Below are positions 29,851-44,091 of a stretch of DNA of 64,000 bases, piece by piece. How positions within the stretch are numbered: the first letter of the stretch is position 1; each line of letters opens with the position of its first letter. The stretch covers positions 20,758,155-20,822,154 of the forward strand of contig CM068582.1 of assembly GCA_035048485.1 (NCBI GenBank), read 5' to 3'. The stretch is from Pteria penguin. Lineage: Eukaryota > Mollusca > Bivalvia > Pterioida > Pteriidae. Both the position numbers and the translations under genes were made by a program. The notes beneath the pieces were generated by a model, which ran no database searches, was not told where the DNA came from, and saw only the letters and a program-made list of their open reading frames with translations.

Positions 29851-32800
29851 ACTTCGTGTATCATCGGGCTGTACTACAAGTCGTGTAGCTAATCCAGTCA
29901 GTGACGTGTATCATCGGGCTGTACTACAAGTCGTGTAGCTAATCCAGTCAGTGACCTGTATCATCGGGCTGTACTACAACTAGTGTAGCTAATCCAGTCA
30001 GTGACGTGTATCATCGGACTGTACTACAAGTCGTGTAGCTAATCCAGTCAGTGACGTCGTGTATCATCGGGCTGTACTACAAGTCGTGTTGCTAATCCAG
30101 TCAGTGACATGTCTCATCGGGCTGCACTACAAGTCGTATACCTAATCCAATCAGTGACGTGTATCATCGGGCTGTACTACAAGTCGTGTAGGTAATCCAG
30201 TCAGTGACGTGTATCATCGGGCTGTACTACAAGTCGTGTAGCTAATCCAGTCAGTGACGTGTATCATCTGGCTGTACTACAAGTCGTGTACCTAATCCAG
30301 TCAGTGACGTGTATCATCGGGCTGCACTAGAAGTCGTGTAGCTAATCCAGTCAGTGACGTCGTGTATCATCGGGCTGTACTACAAGTCCTGTAGCTAATC
30401 CAGTCAGTGACGTATATCATCGGGCTGTACTACAAGTCGTGTAGCTAATCCAGTCAGTGACCTGTATCATCGGGCTGTACTACAACTAGTGTAGCTAATC
30501 CAGTCAGTGACGTGTATCATCGGGCTGTACTACAAGTCGTGTAGCTAATCCAGTCAGTGACGTGTATCATCGGGCTGTACTACAAGTCGTGTAGCTAATC
30601 CAGTCAGTGACGTGTATCATCTGGCTGTACTACAAGTCGTGTACCTAATCCAGTCAGTGACGTGTATCATCGGGCTGCACTAGAAGTCGTGTAGCTAATC
30701 CAGTCAGTGACGTCGTGTATCATCGGGCTGTACTACAAGTCGTGTAGCTAATCCAGTCAGTGACGTATATCATCGGGCTGTACTACAAGTCGTGTAGCTA
30801 ATCCAGTCAGTGACCTGTATCATCGGGCTGTACTACAACTAGTGTAGCTAATCCAGTCAGTGACGTGTATCATCGGGCTGTACTACAAGTCGTGTAGCTA
30901 ATCCAGTCAGTGACGTGTATCATCGGGCTGTACTACAAGTCGTGTAGCTAATCCAGTCAGTGACGTGTATCATCGGGCTGCACTACAAGTCGTGTACCTA
31001 ATCCAGTCAGTGACGTGTATCATCGGGCTGTACTGCAAGTCGTGTAGCTAATCCAGTCAGTGACGTGTATCATCGGGCGGTACTACAAGTCGTGTAACTA
31101 ATCCAGTCAGTGACGTGTATCATCGGGTTGTACTACAAGTCGTGTAGCTAATCCGGTCAGTGACGTGTATCATCGGGCTGTACTACAAGTCGTGTAGCTA
31201 ATCCAGTCAGTGACGTGTATCATCGGGCTGCACTACAAGTCGTGTACCTAATCCAGTCAGTGACGTGTATCATCGGGCTGCACTACAAGTCGTGTAGCTA
31301 ATCCAGTCAGTGACGTGTATCATCGGGCTGTACTCCAAGTCGTGTAGCTAATCCGGTCAGTGACGTGTATCATTAGGCTGCACTAGAAGTCGTGTAGCTA
31401 ATCTAGGCCGTGACGTGTATCATCGGCTGTACTACAAGTCGTGTAGCTAATCCAGTCAGTGACGTGTATCATCGGGCTGTACTACAAGTCGGGTAGCTAA
31501 TCCAGTCAGTGACGTGTATCATCGGCTGTACTACAAGTCGTGTAGCTAATCTAGTCAGTGACGTGTATCATCGGGCTGTACTGCAAGCCGTGTAGCTAAT
31601 CTAGTCAGTGACGTGTATCATCGGGCTGTACTACAAGTCGTGTAGCTAATCCAGTCAGTGACGTGTTTCATCGGGCAGCACTACCAGTCGTGTAGCTAAT
31701 CCAGTCAGTGACGTGTATCATCGGACTGCACTACAAGTCGTGTAGCTAATCTAGTGAGTGACGTGTATCATCGGGCTGTACTACAAGTCGTGTAGCTAAT
31801 CCAGTCAGTGACGTGTATCATCTGGCTGTACTACAAGTCGTGTACCTAATCCAGTCAGTGACGTGTATCATCGGGCTGCACTAGAAGTCGTGTAGCTAAT
31901 CCAGTCAGTGACGTCGTGTATCATCGGGCTGTACTACAAGTCGTGTAGCTAATCCAGTCAGTGACGTATATCATCGGGCTGTACTACAAGTCGTGTAGCT
32001 AATCCAGTCAGTGACCTGTATCATCGGGCTGTACTACAACTAGTGTAGCTAATCCAGTCAGTGACGTGTATCATCGGGCTGTACTACAAGTCGTGTAGCT
32101 AATCCAGTCAGTGACGTGTATCATCGGGCTGTACTACAAGTCGTGTAGCTAACCAGTCAGTGACGTGTATCATCGGGCTGTACTACAAGTCGTGTAGCTA
32201 ATCCAGTCAGTGACCTGTATCATCGGGCAGCACTACAAGTCGTGTAGCTAATCCAGTCAGTGACGTGTATCATTGGGCTGCACTACAAGTCGTGTAGCTA
32301 ATCCAGTCAGTGACGTGTATCTTCGGGCTGTACTACAAGTCGTGTAGCTAATCCAGTCAGTGACGTGTATCATCGGGCTGTACTACAAGTCGTGTAGCTA
32401 ATCCAGCCAGTGACGTGTATCATCGGGCTGCACTAGAAGTCGTGTAGTTAATCTAGTCAGTGACGTGTATCATCGGGCTGTACTACAAGTCGTGTAGCTA
32501 GTCCAGTCAGTGACGTGTATCATCGGGCTGTACTACAAGTCGTGTAGCTAATCCAGTCAGTGACGTGTATCATCGGGCTGTTCTACAAGTCGTGTAGCTA
32601 ATCTAGTCAGTGACGTGTATCATCGGGCTGTACTACAAGTCGTTTAGCTAATCTAGTCAGTGACGTGTATCATCGGGCTGTACTACAAGTCGTGTAGCTA
32701 ATCCAAACAGTGACGTGTATCATCGTCCTGTACTACAAGTCGTGTAGCTAATCCAGTCAGTACCGTGTATCATCGGTCTGTACTACAAGTCGTGTAGCTA

Positions 32801-34299
32801 ATCCAGTCAGTGACTTCGTGTAACAACGGCCTGTACAACAAGTCGTGAAGCTAATCCAGTCAGTGACGTGTATCATCGGCTGTACTACAAGTCGTGTAGC
32901 TAATCCAGTCAGTGACCTGTATCATCGGGCTGTACTACAACTAGTGTAGCTAATCCAGTCAGTGACGTGTATCATCGGACTGTACTACAAGTCGTGTAGC
33001 TAATCCAGTCAGTGACGTCGTGTATCATCGGGCTGTACTACAAGTCGTGTAGCTAATCCAGTCAGTGACATGTCTCATCGGGCTGCACTACAAGTCGTAT
33101 ACCTAATCCAATCAGTGACGTGTATCATCGGGCAGTACTACAAGTCGTGTAGGTAATCCAGTCAGTGACGTGTATCATCGGGCTGTACTACAAGTCGTGT
33201 AGCTAATCCAGTCAGTGACATGTATCATCTGGCTGTACTACAAGTCGTGTACCTAATCCAGTCAGTGACGTGTATCATCGGGCTGCACTAGAAGTCGTGT
33301 AGCTAATCCAGTCAGTGACGTCGTGTATCATCGGGCTGTACTACAAGTCCTGTAGCTAATCCAGTCAGTGACGTATATCATCGGGCTGTACTACAAGTCG
33401 TGTAGCTAATCCAGTCAGTGACCTGTATCATCGGGCTGTACTACAACTAGTGTAGCTAATCCAGTCAGTGACGTGTATCATCGGGCTGTACTACAAGTCG
33501 TGTAGCTAATCCAGTCAGTGACGTGTATCATCGGGCTGTACTACAAGTCGTGTAGCTAATCCAGTCAGTGACGTGTATCATCGGGCTGTACTACAAGTCG
33601 TGTAGCTAATCCAGTCAGTGACCTGTATCATCGGGCAGCACTACAAGTCGTGTAGCTAATCCAGTCAGTGACGTGTATCATTGGGCTGCACTACAAGTCG
33701 TGTAGCTAATCCAGTCAGTGACGTGTATCTTCGGGCTGTACTACAAGTCGTGTAGCTAATCCAGTCAGTGACGTGTATCATCGGGCTGTACTACAAGTCG
33801 TGTAGCTAATCCAGCCAGTGACGTGTATCATCGGGCTGCACTAGAAGTCGTGTAGCTAATCTAGTCAGTGACGTGTATCATCGGGCTGTACTACAAGTCG
33901 TGTAGCTAGTCCAGTCAGTGACGTGTATCATCGGGCTGTACTACAAGTCGTGTAGCTAATCCAGTCAGTGACGTGTATCATCGGGCTGTTCTACAAGTCG
34001 TGTAGCTAATCTAGTCAGTGACGTGTATCATCGGGCTGTACTACAAGTCGTTTAGCTAATCTAGTCAGTGACGTGTATCATCGGGCTGTATTACAAGTCG
34101 TGTAGCTAATCCAGTCAGTGACATGTATCATCGGGCTGTATTACAAGTCGTGTAGGTAATCCAGTCAGTGACGTCGTGTATCATCGGGCTGTACTACAAG
34201 TCGTGTAGCTAATCCAGTCAGTGACGTGTATCATCGGGCTGTACTACAAGTCGTGTAGCTAATCCAGTCAGTGACCTGTATCATCGGGCTGTACTACAA

Positions 34300-37200
34300 G
34301 TCGTGTAGCTAATCCAGTCAGTGACGTGTATCATCGGGCTGTACTACAAGTCGTGTAGCTAATCCAGTCAGTGACGGGGATCATCGGGCTGTACTACAAC
34401 TAGTGTAGCTAATCCAGTCAGTGACGTGTATCATCGGACTGTACTACAAGTCGTGTAGCTAATCCAGTCAGTGACGTCGTGTATCATCGGGCTGTACTAC
34501 AAGTCGTGTAGCTAATAAAGTCAGTGACATGTCTCATCGGGCTGCACTACAAGTCGTATACCTAATCCAATCAGTGACGTGTATCATCGGGCTGTACTAC
34601 AAGTCGTGTAGGTAATCCAGTCAGTGACGTGTATCATCGGGCTGTATTACAAGTCGTGTAGCTAATCCAGTCAGTGACATGTATCATCGGGCTGTATTAC
34701 AAGTCGTGTAGGTAATCCAGTCAGTGACGTGTATCATCGGGCTGCACTACAAGTCGTGTAGCTAATCCAATCAGTGACGTGTATCATCGGGCTGTACTAC
34801 ACGTCGTATAACTAATCCAGTCAGTGACGTGTATCATCGGGCTGTACTACAAGTCGTGTAGCTAATCCAGTCAGTGACGTGTATCATCGGGCTGTACTAC
34901 AAGTCGTGTAGCTAATCTAGTCAGTGACGTGTATCATCGGGCTGTACTACAAGTCGTGTAGCTACTCCAGTCAGTGACGTGTATCATCGGGCTGCGCGTG
35001 TAGCTACTCCAGTCAGTGACGTGTATCATCGGGCTGCGCTACAAGTCGCATAGCTAATCCAGTCAGTGACGTGTACCATCGGGCTGTACTACAAGTCGTG
35101 TAACTAATCCAGTCAGTGACGTGCATCATCGGCCTGTACTACAAGTCGTGTAGCTAATCCAGTCAGTGACGTATATCATCGAGCTGTACTACAAATCGTG
35201 TAGCTAATCCAGTCAGTGACGTGTATCATCGGGCTGCACTACAAGTCGTGTAGCTAATCCAGGCAGTGACGTGTATCATCGGACTGTACTACAAGTCGTG
35301 TAGCTAATCTAGGCAGTGACGTGTATCATCGGGCTGTACTACAAGTCGTGTAGCTAATCCAGTCAGTGACGTGTATCATCGGGCTGTACTACAAGTCGGG
35401 TAGCTAATCCAGTCAGTGACGTGTATCATCGGGCTGTACTACAAGTCGTGTAGCTAATCTAGTCAGTGACGTCTATCATCGGACTGTACTGCAAGTCGTG
35501 TAGCTAATCTAGTCAGTGACGTGTATCATCGGGCTGTACTACGAGTCGTGTAGCTAATCCAGTCAGTGACGTGTATCATCGGGCTGCACTACAAGTCGTG
35601 TAGCTAATCTAGTGAGTGACGTGTATCATCGGGCTGTACTACAAGTCGTGTAGCTAATCCAGTCAGTGACGTGTATCATCGGACTGTACTACAAGTCGTG
35701 TAGCTAATCCAGTCAGTGACGTCGTGTATCATCGGGCTGTACTACAAGTCGTGTAGCTAATCCAGTCAGTGACATGTCTCATCGGGCTGCACTACAAGTC
35801 GTATACCTAATCCAATCAGTGACGTGTATCATCGGGCTGTACTACAAGTCGTGTAGGTAATCCAGTCAGTGACGTGTATCATCGGGCTGTACTACAAGTC
35901 GTGTAGCTAATCCAGTCAGTGACGTGTATCATCTGGCTGTACTACAAGTCGTGTACCTAATCCAGTCAGTGACGTGTATCATCGGGCTGCACTAGAAGTC
36001 GTGTAGCTAATCCAGTCAGTGACGTCGTGTATCATCGGGCTGTACTACAAGTCCTGTAGCTAATCCAGTCAGTGACGTATATCATCGGGCTGTACTACAA
36101 GTCGTGTAGCTAATCCAGTCAGTGACCTGTATCATCGGGCTGTACTACAACTAGTGTAGCTAATCCAGTCAGTGACGTGTATCATCGGGCTGTACTACAA
36201 GTCGTGTAGCTAATCCAGTCAGTGACGTGTATCATCGGGCTGTACTACAAGTCGTGTAGCTAACCAGTCAGTGACGTGTATCATCGGGCTGTACTACAAG
36301 TCGTGTAGCTAATCCAGTCAGTGACCTGTATCATCGGGCAGCACTACAAGTCGTGTAGCTAATCCAGTCAGTGACGTGTATCATTGGGCTGCACTACAAG
36401 TCGTGTAGCTAATCCAGTCAGTGACGTGTATCTTCGGGCTGTACTACAAGTCGTGTAGCTAATCCAGTCAGTGACGTGTATCATCGGGCTGTACTACAAG
36501 TCGTGTAGCTAATCCAGCCAGTGACGTGTATCATCGGGCTGCACTAGAAGTCGTGTAGCTAATCTAGTCAGTGACGTGTATCATCGGGCTGTACTACAAG
36601 TCGTGTAGCTAGTCCAGTCAGTGACGTGTATCATCGGGCTGTACTACAAGTCGTGTAGCTAATCCAGTCAGTGACGTGTATCATCGGGCTGTTCTACAAG
36701 TCGTGTAGCTAATCTAGTCAGTGACGTGTATCATCGGGCTGTACTACAAGTCGTTTAGCTAATCTAGTCAGTGACGTGTATCATCGGGCTGTACTACAAG
36801 TCGTGTAGCTAATCCAAACAGTGACGTGTATCATCGGGCTGTACTACAAGTCGTGTAGCTAATCCAGTCAGTACCGTGTATCATCGGTCTGTACTACAAG
36901 TCGTGTAGCTAATCCAGTCAGTGACGTCGTGTATCATCGGGCTGTACTACAAGTCGTGTAGCTAATCCAGTCAGTGACGTGTATCATCGGGCTGTACTAC
37001 AAGTCGTGTAGCTAATCCAGTCAGTGACCTGTATCATCGGGCTGTACTACAACTAGTGTAGCTAATCCAGTCAGTGACGTGTATCATCGGACTGTACTAC
37101 AAGTCGTGTAGCTAATCCAGTCAGTGACGTCGTGTATCATCGGGCTGTACTACAAGTCGTGTAGCTAATCCAGTCAGTGACATGTCTCATCGGGCTGCAC

Positions 37201-39900
37201 TACAAGTCGTATACCTAATCCAATCAGTGACGTGTATCATCGGGCTGTACTACAAGTCGTGTAGGTAATCCAGTCAGTTACGTGTATCATCGGGCTGTAT
37301 TACAAGTCGTGTAGCTAATCCAGTCAGTGACATGTATCATCGGGCTGTATTACAAGTCGTGTAGGTAATCCAGTCAGTGACGTGTATCATCGGGCTGCAC
37401 TACAAGTCGTGTAGCTAATCCAATCAGTGACGTGTACCATCGGGCTGTACTACACGTCGTATAACTAATCCAGTCAGTGACGTGTATCATCGGGCTGTAC
37501 TACAAGTCGTGTAGCTAATCCAGTCAGTGACGTGTATCATCGGGCTGTACTACAAGTCGTGTAGCTAATCTAGTCAGTGACGTGTATCATCGGGCTGTAC
37601 TACAAGTCGTGTAGCTACTCCAGTCAGTGACGTGTATCATCGGGCTGCGCGTGTAGCTACTCCAGTCAGTGACGTGTATCATCGGGCTGCGATACAAGTC
37701 GCATAGCTAATCCAGTCAGTGACGTGTATCATCGGGCTGTACTACAAGTCGTGTAACTAATCCAGTCAGTGACGTGCATCATCGGCCTGTACTACAAGTC
37801 GTGTAGCTAATCCAGTCAGTGACGTATATCATCGAGCTGTACTACAAATCGTGTAGCTAATCCAGTCAGTGACGTGTATCATCGGGCTGCACTACAAGTC
37901 GTGTAGCTAATCCAGGCAGTGACGTGTATCATCGGACTGTACTACAAGTCGTGTAGCTAATCTAGGCAGTGACGTGTATCATCGGGCTGTACTACAAGTC
38001 GTGTAGCTAATCCAGTCAGTGACGTGTATCATCGGGCTGTACTACAAGTCGGGTAGCTAATCCAGTCAGTGACGTGTATCATCGGGCTGTACTACAAGTC
38101 GTGTAGCTAATCTAGTCAGTGACGTGTATCATCGGGCTGTACTGCAAGTCGTGTAGCTAATCTAGTCAGTGACGTGTATCATCGGGCTGTACTACGAGTC
38201 GTGTAGCTAATCCAGTCAGTGACGTGTATCATCGGGCTACACTACAAGTCGTGTAGCTAATCTAGTGAGTGACGTGTATCATCGGGCTGTACTACAAGTC
38301 GTGTAGCTAATCCAGTCAGTGACGTGTATCATCTGGCTGTACTACAAGTCGTGTACCTAATCCAGTCAGTGACGTGTATCATCGGGCTGCACTAGAAGTC
38401 GTGTAGCTGATGCAGTCAGTGACGTATATCATCGGGCTGTACTACAAGTCGTGTAGCTAATCCAGTCAGTGACGTGTATCATCTGGCTGTACTACAAGTC
38501 GTGTAGCTAATCCAGTCAGTGACGTGTATCATCTGGCTGTACTACAAGTCGTGTAGCTAATCTAGTCAGTGACGTGTATCATCGGGCTGTACCACAAGTC
38601 CTGTAGATAATCTAGTCAGTGACGTGTAACATCGGGCAGCACTACAAGTCGTGTAGCTAATCTAGTCAGTGACGTGTATCATCGGGCTGTACTGCATGTC
38701 GTGTAGCTAATCTAGTCAGTGACGTGTATCATCGGGCTGTACTACAAGTCGTGTAGCTAATCCAGTCAGTGACGTGTTTCATCGGGCAGCACTACAAGTC
38801 GTGTAGCTAATCCAGTCAGTGACGTGTATCATCGGGCTGCACTACAAGTCGTGTAGCTAATCTAGTGAGTGACGTGTATCATCGGGCTGTACTACAAGTC
38901 GTGTAGCTAATCCAGTCAGTGACGTGTATCATCTGGCTGTACTACAAGTCGTGCACCTAATCCAGTCAGTGACGTGTATCATCGGGCTGCACTAGAAGTC
39001 GTGTAGCTAATGCAGTCAGTGACGTGTATCATCGGGCTGTACTACAAGTCGTGTAGCTAATCCAGTCAGTGACGTGTATCATCGGGCTGTATTACAAGTC
39101 GTGTAGCTACTCCAGTCAGTGACGTGTATCATCGGGCTGCGCTACAAGTCGCATAGCTAATCCAGTCAGTGACGTGTATCATCGGGCTGTACTACAAGTC
39201 GTGTAGCTAATCCAGTCAGTGACCTGTATCATCGGGCTGTACTACAACTAGTGTAGCTAATCCAGTCAGTGACGTGTATCATCGGACTGTACTACAAGTC
39301 GTGTAGCTAATCCAGTCAGTGACGTCGTGTATCATCGGGCTGTACTACAAGTCGTGTAGCTAATCCAGTCAGTGACATGTCTCATCGGGCTGCACTACAA
39401 GTCGTATACCTAATCCAATCAGTGACGTGTATCATCGGGCTGTACTACAAGTCGTGTAGGTAATCCAGTCAGTGACGTGTATCATCGGGCTGTATTACAA
39501 GTCGTGTAGCTAATCCAGTCAGTGACATGTATCATCGGGCTGTATTACAAGTCGTGTAGGTAATCCAGTCAGTGACGTGTATCATCGGGCTGCACTACAA
39601 GTCGTGTAGCTAATCCAATCAGTGACGTGTATCATCGGGCTGTACTACACGTCGTATAACTAATCCAGTCAGTGACGTGTATCATCGGGCTATACTACAA
39701 GTCGTGTAGCTAATCCAGTCAGTGACGTGTATCATCGGGCTGTACTACAAGTCGTGTAGCTAATCTAGTCATTGACGTGTATCATCGGGCTGTACTACAA
39801 GTCGTGTAGCTACTCCAGTCAGTGACGTGTATCATCGGGCTGCGCGTGTAGCTACTCCAGTCAGTGACGTGTATCATCGGGCTGCGCTACAAGTCGCATA
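34300..39900. repeat. 2.2-2.7-kb higher-order repeat in the satellite
   Basis: Three copies of a block are marked by the truncated monomer ggctgcgcgtgtagctactcc at about 34991, 37643 and 39838. Each is preceded by the acatgtctcatcggg monomer (about 34527, 37180, 39366) and by two gtattacaag monomers. The copy spacings are about 2652 and 2196 bp, so the third copy has lost roughly nine monomers. Related blocks near 30.1 and 33.07 kb share the acatgtctcatc marker. Confidence 0.7.
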
Positions 39901-42900
39901 GCTAATCCAGTCAGTGACGTGTATCATCGGGCTGTACTACAAGTCGTGTAACTAATCCAGTCAGTGACGTGCATCATCGGCCTGTACTACAAGTCGTGTA
40001 GCTAATCCAGTCAGTGACGTGTATCATCGAGCTGTACTACAAATCGTGTAGCTTATCCAGTCAGTGACGTGTATCATCGGGCTGCACTACAAGTCGTGTA
40101 GCTAATCCAGGCAGTGACGTGTATCATCGGACTGTACTACAAGTCGTGTAGCTAATCCATCCAGTGACGTGCATCATCGGGCTGTACTACAAGTCGTGTA
40201 GCTAATCCAGTCATTGACGTGTATCGTCGGGCTGTACTACAAGTCGTGTAGCTAATCCAGTCAGTGACGTGTATCATCGGGCGGTACTACAAGTCGTGTA
40301 ACTAATCCAGTCAGTGACGTGTATCATCGGGTTGTACTACAAGTCGTGTAGCTAATCAAGTCAGTGACGTGTATCATCGGGCTGTACTACAAGTCGTGTA
40401 GCTAATCCAGTCAGTGACGTGTATCATCGGGCTGCACTACAAGTCGTGTAGCTAATCCAGTCAGTGACGTGTATCATTGGGCTGCACTACAAGTCCTGTA
40501 GCTAATCCAGTCAGTGACGTGTATCATCGGGCTTTACTACAAGTCGTGTAGCTAATCCGGTCAGTGACGTGTATCATTGGGCTGCACTAGAAGTCCTGTA
40601 GCTAATCTAGGCAGTGACGTGTATCATCGGGCTGTACTACAAGTCGTGTAGCTAATCCAGTCAGTGACGTGTATCATCGGGCTGTACTACAAGTCGGGTA
40701 GCTAATCCAGTCAGTGACGTGTATCATCGGGCTGTACTACAAGTCGTGTAGCTAATCTAGTCAGTGACGTGTATCATCGGGCTGTACTGCAAGTCGTGTA
40801 GCTAATCTAGTCAGTGACGTGTATCATCGGGCTGTACTACAAGTCGTGTTGCTAATCCAGTCAGTGACGTGTATCATCGGGCTGCACTACATGTCGTGTA
40901 GCTAATCTAGTGAGTGACTTGTATCATCGGGCTGTACTACAAGTCGTGTAGCTAATCCAGTCAGTGACGTGTATCATCTGGCTGTACTACAAGTCGTGTA
41001 CCTAATCCAGTCAGTGACGTGTATCATCGGGCTGCACTAGAAGTCGTGTAGCTAATGCAGTCAGTGACGTATATCATCGGGCTGTACTACAAGTCGTGTA
41101 GCTAATCCAGTCAGTGACGTGTATCATCGGTCTGTACTACAAGTCGTGTAGCTAATCCAGTCAGTGACGTGTATCATCGGGCTGTACTACCAGTCGTGTA
41201 GCTAATCTAGTCAGTGACGTTTATCATCGGGCTGCACTACAAGTCGTATAGCTAATCAAATCAGTGACGTGTATCATCGGGCTGTACTACAAGTCGTGTA
41301 GCTAATCCAGTCAGTGACGTGTATCATCGGGCTATACTACAAGTCGTGTAGCTAATCCAGTCAGTGACGTGTATCATTGGGCTGTACTACAAGTCGTGTA
41401 GCTAATCCAGTCAGTGACGTGTATCATCGGGCTGTACTACAAGTCGTGTAGCTAATCCAGTCAGTGACGTGTATCATCGGGCTGTACTACAAGTCGTGTA
41501 GCTAATCCAGTCAGTGACGTGTATCATCGGGCTGCACTAGAAGTCGTGTAGCTAATCTAGTCAGTGACGTGTAACATCGGGCAGCACTACAAGTCGTGTA
41601 GCTAATCCAGTCAGTGACGTGTATCATCGGGCTGTACTACAAGTCGTGTAGCTAATCTAGTCAGTGACGTTTATCATCGGGCTGCACTACAAGTCGTATA
41701 GCTAATCAAATCAGTGACGTGTATCATCGGGCTGTACTACAACTCGTGTAGCTAATCCAGTCAGTGACGTGTATCATCGGGCTGTACTACAAGTCGTGTA
41801 GCTAATCCAGTCAGTGACGTGTATCATCGGGCTGTACTACAAGTCGTGTAGCTAATCCAGTCAGTGACGTGTATCATCGGGCTGTACTACAAGTCGTGTA
41901 GCTAATCCAGTCAATGACGTGTATCATCGGGCTGTACTACAAGTCGTGTACCTAATCCAGTCAGTGACGTGTATCATCGGGCTGCACTAGAAGTCGTGTA
42001 GCTAATCTAGTCAGTGACGTGTAACATCGGGCAGCACTACAAGTCGTGTAGCTAATCCAGTCAGTGACGTGTATCATCGGGCTGTACTACAAGTCGTGTA
42101 GCTAATCCAGTCAGTGACGTGTAGCATCGGTCTGTACTACAAGTCGTGTAGCTAATCCAGTCAGTGACGTGTATCATCGGTCTGTACTACAAGTCGTGTA
42201 GCTAATCCAGTCAGTGACGTGTATCATCGGGCTGTACTACAAGTCGTGTAGCTAATCTAGTCAGTGACTTTAATCATCGGGCTGCACTACAAGTCGTATA
42301 GCTAATCAAATCAGTGACGTGTATCATCGGGCTGTACTACAAGTCGTGTAGCTAATCCAGTCAGTGACGTGTATCATCGGGCTGTACTACAAGTCGTGTA
42401 GTTAATCCAGTCAGTGACGTGTATCATCGGGCTGTACTACAAGTCGTGTAGCTAATCCAGTCAGTGACGTGTATCATCGGGCTGCACTAGAAGGGCTGTA
42501 GCTATTCTAGTCAGTGACGTGTATCATCGGGCTGTACTACAAGTCGTGTAGCTAATCCTTCAGTGACGTGTATCATCGGGCTGTACTACAAGTCGTGTAG
42601 CTAATCCAGTCAGTGACGTGTATCATCGGGCTGTTCTACAAGTCGTGTAGCTAATCTAGTCATTGACGTGTATCATCGGGCTGTACTACAAGTCGTGTAG
42701 CTAATCTAGTCAGTGACGTGTATCATCGGGCTGTACTACAAGTCGTATAGCTAATCCAGTAGTGACGTGTATCATCGGGCTGTACTACAAGTCGTGTAGC
42801 TAATCCAGTCAGTGACGTGTGTCATCGGGCTGTACTACAAGTCGTATAGCTAATCCAGTCAGTGATGTGTATCATCGGGCTGCACTACAAGTCGTGTAGC

Positions 42901-43580
42901 TAATCCAGTCAGTGACGTGTATCATCGGTCTGTACTGCAAGTCGTGTAGCTAATCCAGTCAGTGAAGTGTATCATCGGTCTGTACTACAAGTCGTGTAGC
43001 TAATCCAGTCAGTGACGTGTATCATCGGGCTGTACTACAAGTCGTGTAGCTAATCCAGTTAGTGACGTGTATCATCGGACTGCACTACAAGTCGTATAGC
43101 TAATCAAATCAGTGACGTGTATCATCGGGCTGTACTACAAGTCGTGTAGGTAATCCAGTCAGTGACGTGTATCATCGGGCTGTACTACAACTCGTGTAGC
43201 TAATCCAGTCAGTGACGTGTATCATCGGGCTGTACTACAAGTCGTGTAGCTAATCCAGTCAGTGACGTGTATTATCGGGCTGTACTACAACTCGTGTAGC
43301 TAATCCAGTCATTGACGTGTATCATCGGGCTGTACTACAAGTCGTGTAGCTAATCCAGTCAGTGACGTGTATCATCGGGCTGTACTGCAAGTCGTGTAGC
43401 TAATCCAGTCAGTGACGTGTATCATTGGGGTGCACTACAAGTCGTATAGCTAATCCAGTCAGTGACTTGTATCTTCGGGCTGTACTACATGTCGTGTAGC
43501 TAATCCAGTCAGTGACGTGTATGATCGGGCTGTACTACAAGTCGTGTAGCTTATCTATCAGCAGTACAAGTTATAAAAGG

Positions 43581-44091
43581 TGTGTCAATAAAGCATCGAA
43601 ATGTGGAAAGAAATGAGACATGTTTTTGACATTTCAGGACGAACAGGACTAAATTTGTAGCTACTGTGACTGAAATTTCCTCAACATTTTTTTTCAAAAT
43701 AAGTGGTTATTTTAAAATATTTAATGATTCCATAATAATTAAGGTATTATATTTATACCAAAGTTATTATTTGCTTTATAAAATTAAAAGGTATATATGT
43801 TCTATATTTATCTTTTTAGGTACACGTTGAAGTGGAATAGTGCTTATATGATAAGCAAAGGGAAAACAAAAGTATTTATAAACAACTTGGTCTTAACGTA
43901 ATGTATGAAGGTACGGTACTCTATTTAATTACAATTCGAGGTTAATTATAAGGGTTATCTCCCCTGTTTAAATTCAGAATAAAATTTAATCCCCCAATTG
44001 TTTCAAGTTTTTATTTCATCTCATGGTTGTTTTACAACATTGAGAGTATATAATATACAATATATACTAAATTTCATAAATGACATGCGCA
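43581..44091. other. AT-rich spacer, nothing recognised
   Basis: This stretch follows the decayed edge of the satellite. I see no open frame of useful length, no tRNA-like boxes and no terminal repeats. It is AT-rich unique-looking sequence up to the start of the microsatellite. Confidence 0.6.

Larger units (their letters stand above)
16300..42600. repeat. Satellite domain with indel-bearing variant monomers
   Basis: From about 16.3 kb rightward the array contains length-variant monomers that are nearly absent to its left. A 53-bp form has an extra CGT (gtgacgtCGTgtatc), for example near 16373, 17525, 18570, 19780, 20936, 23495, 25850, 30055, 36925 and 39325. A 49-bp form reads gctaaccagtc, near 17060, 17764, 18815, 26090, 32150 and 36262. 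A strongly shortened monomer, ggctgcgcgtgtagctactcc, occurs near 34991, 37643 and 39838. The left 15.8 kb is almost pure 50-mers. The array is therefore made of at least two differently evolved domains. Confidence 0.8.
1..43552. repeat. 50-bp satellite DNA, ~870 tandem copies
   Basis: The first 43.5 kb is one head-to-tail array with a 50-bp period. Bases 151-200 equal the consensus, which begins gtcgtgtagctaatccagtc. The monomer is about 48% GC, clearly higher than the AT-rich flank, and has three CpGs (in gtCGtg, gaCGtg and atCGgg). It contains short dyads: TAGCTA, GTCA-g-TGAC and TGTA-c-TACA. Most monomers differ from the consensus at 0-4 positions, and the same variants recur at fixed distances, so the array has higher-order structure. 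Stops occur in every frame of both strands (TAG and TAA in gtgTAGcTAAtcc; TAG and TGA on the complement), and 50 is not a multiple of 3, so it cannot encode a protein. The left end lies outside the window. The last clean monomer starts at 43541 and decays by about 43580. Its role, whether centromeric, heterochromatic or other, cannot be told from sequence. Confidence 0.98.

Noticed and set aside
1..43552. CRISPR array (regular 50-bp periodicity)
   Set aside because: The whole 50-bp unit repeats; there are no unique spacers and the context is a eukaryotic genome with introns and retroelements.
1..43552. Telomere or rDNA spacer
   Set aside because: No TTAGGG-type hexamer arrays and no rRNA gene sequence anywhere in the window; the unit matches neither.
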